DNA from: Bimastos eiseni
Taxonomy: Eukaryota > Annelida > Clitellata > Crassiclitellata > Lumbricidae
DNA: 64,000 nucleotides
Assembly: GCA_959347315.1 (NCBI GenBank)
Contig: OY365810.1
Coordinates: forward strand, 1,912,334 to 1,976,333
Direction of reading: 5' to 3'
Each line of letters starts with the position of its first letter. The first letter of the stretch is position 1. This document shows positions 34,058 through 46,470 of the stretch, in pieces. Below the pieces are notes generated by a model, which was not told the DNA's origin, did no database searches, and worked only from the letters and a program-made list of their open reading frames with translations. A program made the translations under genes and the position numbers.

Positions 34058-37000
34058 TTTGCCGGTAAGGAATTGATCGACTGAGTTTGAAGAGCGATAG
34101 CCTATGAAAAAAATACTTAGGACGAAAAATTACTGTCACTCATGTTAGCATTTCTGTATTTGTGTCAGATTGTTTTCTTACTCAATAAATAATAATAATA
34201 ATAGTAATAATAATTTCCGTTTAAATTCAAACTGACAAACCGCAGTTATATTGCTACTACAGTATGGACGAATGATGACAAGTTATTACCGAGTCGAATT
34301 TACTAGTCGGCAGCCACGCAGGGCGCACATTACGTTATACATCTCATTTTAACAAACGCCCTCATTCAGCGAAAGAAGTGAAGAAGTCAACCTTATAAAT
34401 AAAGGAACCATCGCAACTCTGATGAAGTCAACCTTACAGGGGATAGGAGTCTCGGACTCGGTTCCTCAGCACTGTTTCCCAGTGCGTTCACCACTACTCT
34501 ACGACCTAAGCATCGACATGAGCCTGCAGAGCAATGCACTGTAAACTGGAAGCACCACCAATAAAGAGCCCACGAAACACGTGCAACCACCCTACGACTC
34601 TCAGTCTTACGTTCACTGTCCTGCGCCAAATGCGGTCGCTGCTGCCCGCTCAATGCAGTTTGGTATAGACTCCCTTGGCGGCTGAGTTTTCGTCAGATCA
34701 GCTTCGGATGAACCCATCCAAAACGTTATTTATCTGGCTTGGCACCAGACAGCAGCTGGCGAAAATTGATCTGTGAGGCCTCTGCTCAGTTTTCGCTCTT
34801 CACTTTCTCTGCGTCTGTTCGGGGTTTATGGGTCACTCTTGACCAAGAACTCACCTTTGCTCAACATATCAATAATGTCTCTCGTAGTTGCTTTTACCAG
34901 CTTCGCCAAATGCGAGTAATATCTCGCTCTCTTACCCTCAACGCCGCAGCTACTCTAGTTCATGCCTATGTTACCAGTCGCCTTTACTATTGCTCCTCAA
35001 TATATGCTGGGCTCCTCCCATGTTCGGATTGCGCGTTTGGAGCGGGTTTTGCGAGCGGCTGCGCGACTGATCGGTGGGATTCCCATGCAGAACAGGTCAG
35101 GTATCCGAGTACTTGTGGGATGTCCTGCGCTGGTTGCCTCTACCCCAGCGTATCTCATTTAGGGTATCTGCCTTAGTTTGGCGCTGCATTGGCGGTACTG
35201 CGCCTGCCTATGTGCAGAGGCTATGTCGCCCTATCACTGCCAATAGTGGTAGACGACCACTTCGCTCTGCATTTCATGGCGACCTGATCGTCCCTTTTGC
35301 ATGTACTTCCATTATGCAGAATCGTGCTTTCTCGGTCGTGGGACCTACAATCTGGAATGGACTTCCCATAGAGCTCCGTCTCCTACCTAAGAACTCCTCA
35401 ACCACATTTTACGCCTCTCTTAAAAGTGTCATTTTCAGCCGAGGATTAGCTCGGGAGCGTCTCTGAGTAGATATCTTGATGGGACGCTATATCAAGTATT
35501 TTTGATTGATTGATTGATCGACATCTCACAGAGTGACGGCATGGATAATCAAGGTCGTTGTTTTGCTGAGGATGGCTATGATCACGATGATATTCATTTG
35601 CACCATTGTTTATTCATAAGTTATTATACTTGCGACAAAGGTAATTCGTCAAAATTAAAGAATCAATAGCATAGGCTTTTTCTAGTCTTTGCAGTTATTG
35701 TTTCAGCAGTCATTATTATTATTTCTGTTACTATAATAATAAACATTTTTAAAATTATTTTTAGTATTTAAGAGCTTAATCAATATTACTATCATCGCTA
35801 TTAATATTATATTATTTATTATTATAATTATTTATTGTCATTATTTATTAGATTTATCAACATCGTAATCACTATTACTCTCACTATCATTAATTATTAT
35901 TAGCAGTATTACTACAGTCATACATTATAAAAATAATTGATCAATGAGAGTTCTAATTATAGGTATGAATATTTCATGATAATAAGATGGCTAATAAAAC
36001 TGGCATAATTTTGTTGCAAAGCTGTAGAAATGAAAGAGAGGCTGAAGGTGGATAGACAAGAAGAAGTTGTGGCGATGGATATTTTGCCAAGACAGGACTT
36101 AAGTGAAGACTTAGATGGCAACAGAGTTTAGATAAACATGAGACTGAAGATAATTAATTATGCACTGGCGAAAAGGTTCAATACTGCGAAGTGGAATTCT
36201 ATCCTTGGAAGGGGGCTACTTGCGAAGAGATGGTTTGTATCTGAATATTCTAGGCGAGGACATGGTTGCGAGACAAGTCTTCATCATGAAGAAGACCTTA
36301 AACTTGGTGGGAAGACGGTTGGGGCGGTAAATAAACTCCCTAAGTGTTATGAAAATATATAGAGAGAAAACAAGAAATAATGAAAACTGCACTGTAGGGA
36401 AGACAGAAGATACAAGGAAATTGGATGCAGGAACATATGAAAACATACGTTTGCAACTGTGAGGAGTATTTTACTCATAACAAAAAGAGCAGAGAATTGT
36501 ATGCAGAAAATGAGTTATTGGAAATCACAGATGGTTCACTAGTTCTGGAGGGATATGAGAGAGGATCGAGCTAATCAGAAATCAGTTGGACATGAGGCGG
36601 GAGGGGTTTTATTACATGTATATGTTAAGAACAACTTCAATGCAGTAGAAAGATGTGACATGACCAGCGAGACCTTCAAAGAGGGCATCAGTTATGAAAT
36701 TCAACATAAAAGGTCTAAAATGATTGTGGGGTTAGCTTCAGGGTACTGGATGCTATAGAAGAAGCAGATCAAGGAACTTGCAAATTACTGGAAAAGGAAA
36801 ATAGGGAAACAACCTTGATTATGGAATATTTCAACTACCATATCGATTGGGAAAAATTGGTAGGAGAGAGAAAAATATAGGATATTTTTTAACCTTATTG
36901 ATGCCAACTTTATGCAACAGAATGTTATGGAGCCAACCAGAAGATACCACTTTTTGGATTTAGTGATAACTCCTGAGGAAAATAGGGTAGAGAATGCTAC

Positions 37001-40000
37001 AATGGGGAGCATTTTAGTAAAAATGATCAGGTTATCAGATGGGAATTATTCATGGAATATACAAAAGAAGTCAAAGCTTATGTGAAAAGACAAAGCTTAT
37101 TCAAGGCTGAATATGTATTAATGAGACAGAGGCTGAAAGAAGAGGATTTGGAGAGTGCAAGGTATGGATGTGAATGAAGCCTGGAAAAAGTTTCACGAGG
37201 TCATGAAATGGACAATTGAGGACAGCATACCAAAACATAAAAGCACAAATAAGAGGTGGCAATGGGTAACACGAGAGGTTTAACGAAAGAAGAGGGCAAA
37301 GAACAAAGCTTGGAAGAAAGTTCAGAAGTTGAAGATGGAAGCAAAAATGGACAGCAATGTGAAAGCGCGGATAGAATTTGGAGCAACATTAGCACAGATA
37401 TTCAAGAAGTCGATACAGACTGTAGCGCTGCCATTGGAATGGAGAGACACCCTTATAGTGCCATTGTTTACTATTGTTAAGGGCAGTCAACATGGGTTTA
37501 CCACAGGTCGCTCGTGCTTGACAAATATGTTAGAATTCTTTAAGGAAGTGTATGATAGGATAGATTAGGGACAGCCGATCAATGTAATTTACATCGAATT
37601 TAGCAAGGCATTTGACAAAGTACCTCACAAATAACTGGTCGAAAAGTTGCGGGTCTACGCGAATAGGAGGCATGTAGGCCTACTATCATAGATTAAATAA
37701 AAGATGGCTATCAGGTAGAAGACAAATGGTGTACTTAGAAAACAAATATTCTAACTGGACGTTAATGTTAGGTGGATTGCCACAAGGATCAGCGCTTAGA
37801 CCGTTACTCTCATATTTTTATTAATGACATAGATTATGGAATTTTATGTAGAGCAGTGGGTGATCAAAAGGAAGTGAAGATATTCCAGGAAGATCTAAGA
37901 AAAATGTCCAGATGGTCACAGGAATGGCAGATGCCTTTTAATTTATAATAATGCTCAGTGATGCACATGGGGACACGAAACAATGAGTCTTCTTATGAAA
38001 CGGGGTAAGGCATTGACAGTGTGTGAGAAGAAAAGGGACTTACGAGTGATTATGCACAAAAGTGCAAAACCTTGCAATGTGCTGAAGCGGCAAAGAAGGC
38101 TAACTCAACTCTGGGTGTGATAAGAATGACAACAGCAACCAGAGACAAGGTGTATACAATGCTGAGGCTGTATAAATCATTGTTAGAAGTCAGTTGAAAT
38201 ACTGCATCCAAGTATGGAGTCTATGTCAGTCATGGACTCCATGACTGACAAAGGGACAGCTTGAGAATGTAAGAAGAAAATCAACAAAAATGGCATAGGG
38301 CTACAAAGATTTGATCTAAGAAGAAAGAAGATAAAGAGGAGAGGAGCGGACCTGATTGAAGCCTACAAGATTATTACTGGAAAGGAGGCGGTGGAGTCGG
38401 AGAAGTTTTTTTTCAATCTGCACCAAATAGAGTAACTCGGGTACACAGGTGAAAAATTGTTTAAGGAACCGAAAGGAACATTAGGGCAGAAATTCCTCAG
38501 TGTCAGAGTCGTAGTTTTGTGGAATGGTTTTAATGATAGTTTTGTGTCAGTCGACACTATCGCAGCTTTTATGGCAAAACTCAGTCAATTGGGCTTTTAA
38601 TCATGTCCAGGACAAAGTGTTGTGGTTTTAACCACTTCTGAACCAATTAAATCCTTGTTCTGTCATGTTAATGGGGGTGATGTGACAGTTCAAAAATGTA
38701 CAAAACGCAAGCCAAAGTTTGGGGCGAGTTCGACACAGGAAGCGATTGCAATGATCGAATTAAGGTGGTTATGTATTCATATTCTGATATGGAAAATTTG
38801 ACTGCAGTTAAAGAATTATAAATTCATGAAGCCTCAGTAAAATTTTACGTAGAAATGCAAATTAATGAAAACGAGTGAGCTATCTAGGCCACTAAATCGT
38901 GTGCTTTTGCCTTTGTGGGCTCTTCTATGTGGAATGACCAGCCCCCTCCCCCCATTACCCGTGGCAAGATTTTAATTGAGCTTCCACTCTCATCCCTTCG
39001 TTTCCTTGGGGCTGTCACGCTGAGAGCGCTGCTGAATAGCTGGTACTGTAAGAAGCGCTATGTAAATAATGAGATACGACACGAGAAACAGAACAGAACA
39101 GAACAGAAAGGTTCGCGACTTTTATCAATTTATTAATGGCAAACACGCATCCTGACTTTTTTGAAAATAGGCTGGCATAGTTGGTGAGGAACAATGTAGC
39201 CTAACAATACTGAAACCAATGAAACTTTCCAGATGTTGCACAAATAGAAATTCTGATTTCGACATAATAATAAAGGTACAGGTTTAGGCCTATAAAACAT
39301 GTAGCTTATACCATAGTTACTTACCACGTGTTCTTTCTGGTGCGCCAGAGTTTACGAAATCTGGACTTTCTAACAAAAGTGCAATTTCTCGGTTTTGACG
39401 TTCAATTTCTTTCATATGCTGGCGTTCTGATATCTGTTTAGCTGTAATAAATAAAGTATTATCGTATAAATGTGTCATATTTGACAATGGACTTGATAAT
39501 TTCTTCGAATAATATAGGCTAATGCCATTAGTTTTTGTCTGGCAAATTGAGTGAGCAAACTCGGATCAGTTGCTGTAAAATAATTCTTTCTTCCATCCGG
39601 CTCCTACTTTAGAAAATATTCTTTCTTCAATCAAGGTCCACTTTGGAGGATTATTTGCACTAATTGAGCATCGAATAAGGAAAATAAGTTTTCATCACCA
39701 ACCCAGCTTCTACTTCAGCAAAAATTCTTTTACAAATCCAACATCCATATAAAGAGGATTCTTTGATCATGTCAACTTTTACTCTTCCTTGTACATAACT
39801 TTTGATCGTGAACCATTTGTCTGTGAACCTTTGTCAGTGAACTATTTGTCGTGGATCCGGTTTAGCAACCGTAGGACCAGTTTCAACGATGCTTTAATTA
39901 TCCAGAATGCTAAAAATAGAATTTACCCTTTTTTCGCTTAATATAACATACTGTGAGTACAACAATCGGTACAACCAGTAAAAGGATGACGATGATTGGC

Positions 40001-43000
40001 ACCAAAACTGAGGTAGTAAATACAGCTGTAAAATTATAAAACATACAAGTATATAAAAAGCTTTCTGAGTAGTTTTATCATGTTCAGTGCACCATTACTT
40101 TAAATGTACATGTCACCAGCACCCAGTCACTGTGTCATTTTTTGTTGTTTTTTTCGGCTTGCTTGTTTGACTGTCTTGCGGGACCAGTTGTTACTTTGTT
40201 AATTAAAAGCTATAACTTTCAGATTACAGTTGTTTTAACTTAACTCTATTTCCGATGTCTGCAACATCAGAAGTGTTTAAATTCTCTGTCCCTAGATTTA
40301 ATGTTGAGGTGTCCGTAGGGAAATTGAGATCTCAATGGGACTCAGAGCTGAGGGTTGACTAGACCTTCTTTCGCTAGGCGGTGGCGTTGGTTAAATTAGC
40401 TGTAGGTCTATTGCGTATTGAGCGCCCTGCGTGTCTGCATACTGTTAAATTCGACTCCGCTAATAACTTGTCATCGTTCGTTCATTCTATATATGTTATC
40501 ATACTGCGGCTTGTTAGTTTGAAAATGAATGAAAATCTTTATTTTTATCTTTACTTATAACTCGCCTGAGGTCGGCGTTGATGAAAGCGCTAATGACTCA
40601 ACCACAAAAGCTTTCATAGCTTCGGAGTAGTAATCTCTCCCTCTGAGATGACACTTCACCGTGCACACATATTCTCCCAGCAAGTGTGCCGTAATAGTCT
40701 CATCACATGACAACGGACATGTATAATTGTCATGATGCCACTGACTGGTGCAAGGGAAAGTGTTGTTACTGGCGATACACCTAATCTTTTCTCCAATGGT
40801 TACGTTTTGTTGTATCGTCTCTCTCTCAACAAAATCTGAAAGACATTGATTAAACAATACATGTAGTTAGATATTCTAATTTAATACAGATACTATACAA
40901 CATCTGAAAATAAATATGCATATTAATATGCAACTGATTAATCTTAAAAACTGCCATGATAAATTTTCGTGTCTTGTTCGTAACCGTGACATTAACGCCC
41001 ATTTTTCCAAACCCATCTTATCTCCATAATCCAATGATGACGAAACGTAATCGAAATTTAGCATTGGATCAAGAAAATAATGAGTAAGTCATCATAAGAC
41101 GAAGAAGCATTATATCATTAGTTACATGTACAAGATGGTTTATGATGGCTCGTCTTCAAAACCGTGTAAGTTTAGGCCAAGTGTCATTTATATAATAGAT
41201 CTATCATCAACGTCAGTCAGCCTCATCAGACTAGAGGAAGCTAGCCTATGTGTAAGTCAAATGACTCACTTTACTTATCCAAGACTCAGTGTAATTCTCT
41301 ACTTACATAATATTTTAATGATTTCTGAGGTGCAGCTGTGTTGATTCAGCGTTGATCTCGTTGTCTGGCAAACATAGGAAGATTCGTCAATAGATATGTC
41401 ACCTTTGAGTTTCAAAGTCAATGTTAGGCGATTAGTCAATGCAACAGTAGACGTTGAATTAGTGTCAGTCACGGATCTATTGTCTCCAATCTTCTTCCAC
41501 TCCATCTGAGGAGGAATGTTACCGCTGTATTTTACAGTACACGTCAGTCGAACGTCATCCAGTGGTATGTTGAAGATATTATTTCCAATGACTCCATCTG
41601 GCTGGATGTTGGATTGGCAGTCTGGATCATTTTCTGACAATTAGAAAGAACTGCATAAAATACGGTTTTGTAAGCACAGTGCAAAATGATATTGTGAATG
41701 TCCCGATTTTGACACTGTAATAATTTCATACTTTGATTAAGGGAAAAAATTCTGGCAAAAGCGCGCCGTAGTTAAGAATCAATCGAAGTAAGCTTAAGTA
41801 GTGTAAAGTAATTAGATGAATAAAAATTTAAATAATATAGATTTTGCTAAAACAAAACGAAGTAACAATTTTATTATATAGCTAAACTAATCTTGACATT
41901 ACACTTCGCGTTAGAAAACACAAATGAATTCAATAAGTTAAAAACGCGCATTGGGAACATGAAAACTGCAAATTACACCATAGAATATGTTTAAAGAAGT
42001 AGTAGTCTTACTGTTGCCTTTTTGCGCAAGCCATTCCGTTTCGCTAGATCTTTATAATTACAATAACTTGTCTAAGAAGCTTAACTAAAAGAATCTAACC
42101 TAACACAATGAGTTCAGCCGATCTTCTTGTTCCAGACCCGTCATCGTCAATGCAGATATATTCTCCTGCATCGTTGGCTTCCACTGAATGAATCACTAGA
42201 TTGTGCGATCCATTAGATGCTCCTCTGTCAATCTCGAATCTTCCATGATACGGTTCAAGGATTCCAAATCCGTTATAGATATATTTATCGCCATGATACC
42301 AAAAAATATCCATGGACTCAAGATTCGTAGAGCAATTGAAATAAGTTATATCGCCAACCTTTGATTCAGTATTACGAGGTGCAATAATTAATTCTCCGGC
42401 TACAATTCAATAGTAAATAGGTATATTATAAGTCGCTACTAGGGCGACTTGTTGAATCCAAAGCTTTATTTATGTGAGAATACGAATTTACAAATTCCAA
42501 TGCAGCATATCCGAGAATAATTGTCTGATAATGCATTGAGAGCGACACAGGTCAAACGTTATAGTGTGAAATTAAAGATAACGCGGTGTTTTCGTTCCAT
42601 GCCTCTTCTCGTTGCCAAATGTGGCTACTTGTGGTATGACACATCCAGGCTGTTAACTTGTGACTGCTTTAGATCGTTCTTCTCATCAGTTATATAATTG
42701 TTATGGTGCGGTATCAGGCTATGCAATCTAGCGATTAGTTAATTGAAGAGAAAATAAATATACATGTAGGCCTAACTGTAATGTTTAGCGCAAAGTTGCT
42801 CAGTTGCCACTTATTCATGATATGGGTCAAGGTCAGGTGTAGGCTAACGATAGTCAACTACGGTGACTGACTTTTTCAATTGATAAATGCCCAATTTTAT
42901 CATTAGTTAAGCAACAACGGCAAACCCAGTTACTGCTTATCATAATTTGCATTCACGAAAAAATATTATCACAAATTGACCAAGACTTTAAGTGTGCAGG

Positions 43001-43560
43001 ATATTATTTTTCACGAAAGTGATCTTATAGCATCGACATTGACTGCAGTAAAGTCAAAGCAGCACACAACGTAGCCAATTTTCAAGTGTTCTACGTGTAA
43101 TCGAGCAAAGTGCACTCACAGCCTAATCTCAAGAATATATTTATTGTCTCATTACTTAAGGCGCTTAGAAATAATAGCACTTACGAACACGCTGTCCCAC
43201 GGCCTACGCTTGTAATAAAGCAATAAAGTCTGTTGAAGAGGATTTAACAGGCACGATGTAATAGCAGAACACTTTCTGATGAACTCTCGCACTATCAACC
43301 TTGGTTGATATAAATTTCTAATCCAAAATAGATTAACATTGTCACATTTACCTTTTCAAAAATAAATTGTACATACAAAAGCACAGGTTTATGCTCTTTA
43401 TGCTAAAACAACGATGCACAATTATTGTTTAATGGATGTCTTGACATATTTATATTGCATGTTTCTTACCGGAATGAGAGAGAATAGTTGCAAATGTAAT
43501 CAAATAAGAAATTCCTTTCCAGTGTCCTACTCCTGATCGAGATGAATACATGATGTACAT
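32962..43560 (-). CDS. IgR3: three-Ig-domain receptor, proposed NHL-propeller tail
   Basis: Placed exons: 43470-43560 signal, 42100-42399 V-like, 41307-41633 C2-like, 40566-40835 third Ig-like, 39927-40025 transmembrane, 39325-39441 cytoplasmic, and proposed terminal exon 32962-33893. The sum is 2136 bases, 711 residues, frame intact; all introns phase 1. The first six exons are well supported. The last junction is inferred: the propeller ORF is on the same strand, its acceptor is in phase 1, and no other terminal exon is seen. A degenerate LINE pair (34690-35520 and 36040-38690) fills the 5.4 kb intron. One donor (after 40566) is GC rather than GT. If the junction is wrong, the receptor ends elsewhere and the propeller is its own gene. 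Confidence 0.6.
33975..34056. repeat. (GAC)n/(AAT)n microsatellite
   Basis: AACAACAACGACGACGACG then GATAATAATAATAATAAT runs, in the intron upstream of the propeller exon. Confidence 0.9.
34214..34335 (+). repeat. Dispersed repeat family R, copy 3
   Basis: TTCAAACTGACAAACCGCAG, AGTATGGACGAATGATGACA, GTTATTACCGAGTCGAATTT and GGCAGCCACGCAGGGCGC: the fullest copy of the family. Confidence 0.6.
34690..35520 (+). mobile_element. L2/CR1-like LINE ORF2 3' part with tail
   Basis: Motifs over three frames: GLWVTLDQELTFAQHINN, RLERVLRAAARLIGG, SALVWRCIGGTAPAY and NRAFSVVGPTIWNGLPIELR. Three frame changes mark it as dead. It ends with the 3' tail motif (GATATCTTGATGGGACGCTA) and a TTGATTGATTGA run at about 35500-35520, the usual short-repeat end of such LINEs. 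Confidence 0.8.
36040..38690 (+). mobile_element. Near full-length degenerate LINE (endonuclease to RT end)
   Basis: Endonuclease-like pieces: HEAGGVLLHVYVKNNFNAVE, FNYHIDWEKL (decayed GDFNxxxIxW) and FLDLVITPEENRVENA. Reverse transcriptase pieces: QHGFTTGRSCLTNMLEFFKE and IYIEFSKAFDKVPH-like sequence near 37560-37640. C-terminal pieces: DLIEAYKIITGKEAVES and a WNGF region near 38520. Stops and frameshifts throughout. 3' sequence GTGGTTTTAACCACTTCTGA resembles the end of the 10900-11345 fragment, so both belong to one family. Confidence 0.75.
38890..39080 (+). mobile_element. LINE 3' end fragment
   Basis: FVGSSMWNDQPPP-like decayed motif, then CTGAGAGCGCTGCTGAATAG and AAGAAGCGCTATGTAAATAA, the 3' tail of the L2/CR1-like family, then an AACAGAACAGAAC run. 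Confidence 0.5.
39325..39441 (-). CDS. IgR3 exon 6: cytoplasmic exon
   Basis: 117 bp, acceptor atttattacag, donor GTAAGT, phase 1 on both sides. Open translation with QISERQHMKEIERQNREIAL and LLESPDFVNSGAPERTR: a charged, heptad-like helix that could be a coiled coil. No counterpart found in the other receptors. Confidence 0.7.
39798..39850. repeat. Short tandem repeat GTGAACCATTTGTC, three units
   Basis: GTGAACCATTTGTC, TGTGAACCTTTGTCA and GTGAACTATTTGTC in tandem, within an intron of IgR3. Confidence 0.6.
39927..40025 (-). CDS. IgR3 exon 5: transmembrane segment
   Basis: 99 bp, acceptor aattttacag, donor GTAAAT. SVLVPIIVILLLVVPIVVLT then VCYIKRKK: hydrophobic span plus basic stop-transfer. 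Confidence 0.82.
40405..40535 (-). repeat. Dispersed repeat family R, copy 5 (inverted)
   Basis: GAGCGCCCTGCGTGTCTGC, AAATTCGACTCCGCTAATAA, CTTGTCATCGTTCGTTCATT and ATACTGCGGCTTGTTAGTTT, inverse of copies 1-3. It ends about 25 bases from the third Ig exon of IgR3. Confidence 0.6.
40566..40835 (-). CDS. IgR3 exon 4: cysteine-rich third Ig-like domain, GC donor
   Basis: 270 bp, acceptor gtctttcag. IRCIASN, FPCTSQWHHDNYTCPLSC and GEYVCTVKCHLRG: six cysteines. The only phase 1 donor consistent with IgR4 is CAG followed by GCGAGT, a GC-AG intron. Read through, the frame hits TAA within three codons. The exon length equals that of IgR4 (53031-53300). Confidence 0.75.
41307..41633 (-). CDS. IgR3 exon 3: C2-like Ig domain
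   Basis: 327 bp, acceptor aattgtcag, donor GTAAGT, phase 1. LTCTVKYSGN, PPQMEWKK and ESSYVCQT carry the core residues. Confidence 0.85.
42100..42399 (-). CDS. IgR3 exon 2: V-like Ig domain
   Basis: 300 bp, acceptor gaattgtag, donor GTTAGA, phase 1. YFNCSTN, FWYHGDK, GRFEIDRG, HSVEANDAGEYIC. Same length and unusual GTTAGA donor as IgR4 exon 2. Confidence 0.87.
43470..43560 (-). CDS. IgR3 exon 1: signal peptide
   Basis: 91 bp from the first ATG, donor GTAAGA, phase 1. The hydrophobic core is GISYLITFATILSH after a polar lead. A second ATG nine bases on could also be the start. Confidence 0.72.
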
Positions 43561-44976
43561 GTAGGTCTGCGATCTAAAAAGACACCGTTTAACATGATGA
43601 TCTGTAAATTGAATCAATGAAACTTATTATAGCGCCACTTCAAGAAAGCTACTTATAGGCGCTGTCTGCGATAGTCTGCATGATGTTAAATGTCATTAGC
43701 ACAGTTAGTAAAACGGCGCACAGTGAGCGAAAAGAGTCACCAAAGGTTGGCCCACGCACAAGCGTGGAGTCATACAACGAATTCCCGACAACAGCTGACA
43801 GATGGCATGGACTTTCAGAGTCTCTAGGTAAGTTGCCACAAAGGGTAGAGCGCCGACTGTCGCACCGATTCGCAAACACGGGGACGCCACCGTCGACAAA
43901 TAGTCCTTCGCTGGTTGAACATGACGCACGTCCGAATATTCGTCGAGGCGCAAGGAGAACGTACAAAAGGCATTCGTCACTTTGCTGGTTGATCGATTGA
44001 ATAGCCACCCGTGACTATAGGCCTATGGTCGAGGTAACTCCAGTGGCCGCGTCAGCCAACCTTCACCGAGACGAAAACGCTCGGCTACAGAGGGCGTAGG
44101 CCTACACAGTTCGCCTGGCTGTGACTCGACCGTGCAGTCACATGGCCTAGACAACTTGAAAATAAAATGCCTATCAAAAGCAAAAAATCATCGACAAAGC
44201 CGACAAATTAGTCACAAAATTATATAAAAGGTTATATCGAACTGCTTTGACAAATTAGTTAAGGCAATTTTACCAAACTTGCGTTAGTAGGCCCAATGTG
44301 AGGCTCATCTCGACTCGTGATTGGCTTTCATTTAGAATATAGTAATAATTATTACGAAGTGATCGTTGCTTTCGGAAAAACGGGAATTAAATTGCAAAAT
44401 GTTAATGCATCAGTAAAATATTTTCAAAAGTTCACTTTTACTTGAACTTACCAGATGTGAACGTAAATCCAAAACTGTCGGAGTTGGGTCTAGCAGTGTA
44501 AAAATATGGGTTGCTTAAGACCTCGTTGGGGCAAAATCAGCATAACAAAGTAGGCCTACATGCTAAAGTAAATTTGGGACTGACTTGAGCTAACGATATA
44601 AAATAGCAGTGAAATTTATCGACTAGCAACAGCGAACCATAAAACACTTTCTGTTGTATACATAGACTGACTGTTAGAGCGAGTATTGCTTTTGTAACGT
44701 CGAGATAACTAGTTTGAACCAGTTCTGACGCGAACCATGCCTAAACAAAAAGTAGTTCAGGGACCCTCATTTACATGTCTATTTAACACTCGACCAACTT
44801 GCTATGTTGTAAATGTAGTCGTAATTTTATTGTAATGATTTATTTATATAGCGCTAGTGCGGGAACAGTCTTAAGAAGTTCATCCGACCTGACAATGTAG
44901 GGCCCATGTGCGAATGGAACAGATAATGAAAGGGAAAAGGCTTATGCTAAGATTGCATAGAAACCTATTCCAAAAT

Positions 44977-45268
44977 GTGGGGCCGATATGCTTTATGATA
45001 GCTTTACGAAGCTTCACTGTGTTACATCGGTGTGGCACAGTGGCCGATCGGTTACAGTGGTCAGCCCGTAACGTTCAGTGTGTGCTGAGCGCGTTGGTTC
45101 GAGCCTCGTCCGGGGCGTCAGTCACTGTGTAGGGACGTTGAGCAAGTCCTTTGCGCACCATTGCTCCGCAGTAAAACTGCAATTGCGCCGTCGAGGCGTG
45201 TGTATGCACTTCTGAGCATAGATGTTGGAAGAAGGGCGGTATCAAATTTCGGTAATAATAATAATCAA
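44977..45268 (+). repeat. tRNA-derived SINE, fullest copy
   Basis: Begins GTGGGGCCGATATGCTTTAT; A-box-like TGGCACAGTGGCCGATCGGT and a good B box GGTTCGAGCC at about 45095; then GTAGGGACGTTGAGCAAGTC, TTGCTCCGCAGTAAAACTGC and GCGTCGAGGCGTGTG; ends in an AATAATAATAATC run. These are the parts of a polymerase III SINE. Confidence 0.8.
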
Positions 45269-45829
45269 AAGATGTAAGATGCCCAAGATCCACCAGGTCA
45301 CCCTATGCTACGGAGCGAATGGAGCGTCAAATCGCTCCAGAGCTGCTGAGGTTCCGCTTCTTTGGAAAAAACCCTCTCCAGCATTAAAACAAATATCCGC
45401 TCCGTAATACGAACTCACAAACACCTCACCCCTTGCTAATTCCCCACTAATTCCCTCACTATCCTATCCTGATTCCCTCTCCTCCCTTCCTCCCTCACCG
45501 TTTCAACTCCAAACAAACACCGTCCACCTCAGCCGTCTGGCTGTCTGACTTCTTGACTCTCTGGATATTGGCCTCTGCCTATCGATTTTGTTTCGATTAA
45601 GCTCCTGTGAATGAACTGGTAGGTTACTGAGATCAAGCTTTTTGGGCGCTGTAGATATGTTGCGATTGCCTATGACTACGAATGTATCACAATGAAATGC
45701 ATCTTTATATATAGCAGGATGGGATACAACGGGTCAATAACCTATCATTGCAAAGTATGGATGCACGCATATATTATAGGTCTAAGTTTAGAATTATGGC
45801 AAAAAATAATGTCTTGTTTGAACAGTTCC

Positions 45830-46470
45830 ATCTATTGAACACACGTCAAGAAAAACCAAAAACAATTACTTATAACTGGATATGTAAACCATTCGAACTG
45901 CATTAACTGGTAAGTAAGTACGATGTTGGCCTGCAGAAATCTGCAATGTATCCCTGCGCGACACCATGGAGCGCTTTGTATACGAATAGACATATCTTGA
46001 ACTCTACACGCTGTGGTATGGGCAGCCATTGAAGCCTGTCATCACGTGGTCAAAACGTCGTATTCCGAAGAGTAGCCTCGCTGCAGCGTTCAGAACGGAC
46101 TGTAGGCTGTCTAATGTAGGCCTACATTTTGGAGCTCTTGCAAGGAGACTATTGCAGTAGTCTACCCTGTACAACACGAACTGGCGACAGCAGTCCGAGC
46201 AGCATCGAAGGGCAACGACTTCATGCAGGATTTGATGAGACGCAGCTGGCGGAGGTCTCTTCCGACGGTCGTGGTAACATGTAGTTTCATCAACAGATCA
46301 GACTGTAACATTATGCCCAGATCACGGACGGACTCTACCGGTATTAGAACGACCCCGAGTACATGCAAAGGAGAGAGATTGAGTCTACTGCATCGGCCTT
46401 GAGTCGCGCAGCACAGAAGTTCAGTCTTGGTGGGATTTAGACTGAGTAATGCAAGAGGCGTAGCCAATTA
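45830..46470 (-). mobile_element. L2/CR1-like LINE ORF2 fragment
   Basis: The minus strand gives NPTKTELLC, VRDLGIMLQSDLLMKLHV and LRQLRLI (RT-to-C-terminal region), then in another frame RVQDMSIRIQSAPWCRAGIH, a decayed FKxxxLxYKALHGxAPxY motif. Frameshifted and truncated. Confidence 0.75.

Noticed and set aside
43649..44008. Overlapping ORFs of 119, 106 and 91 codons on both strands
   Set aside because: No recognised motif, no splice support, and an adjoining inverted LINE tail suggests repeat-derived GC-rich DNA.
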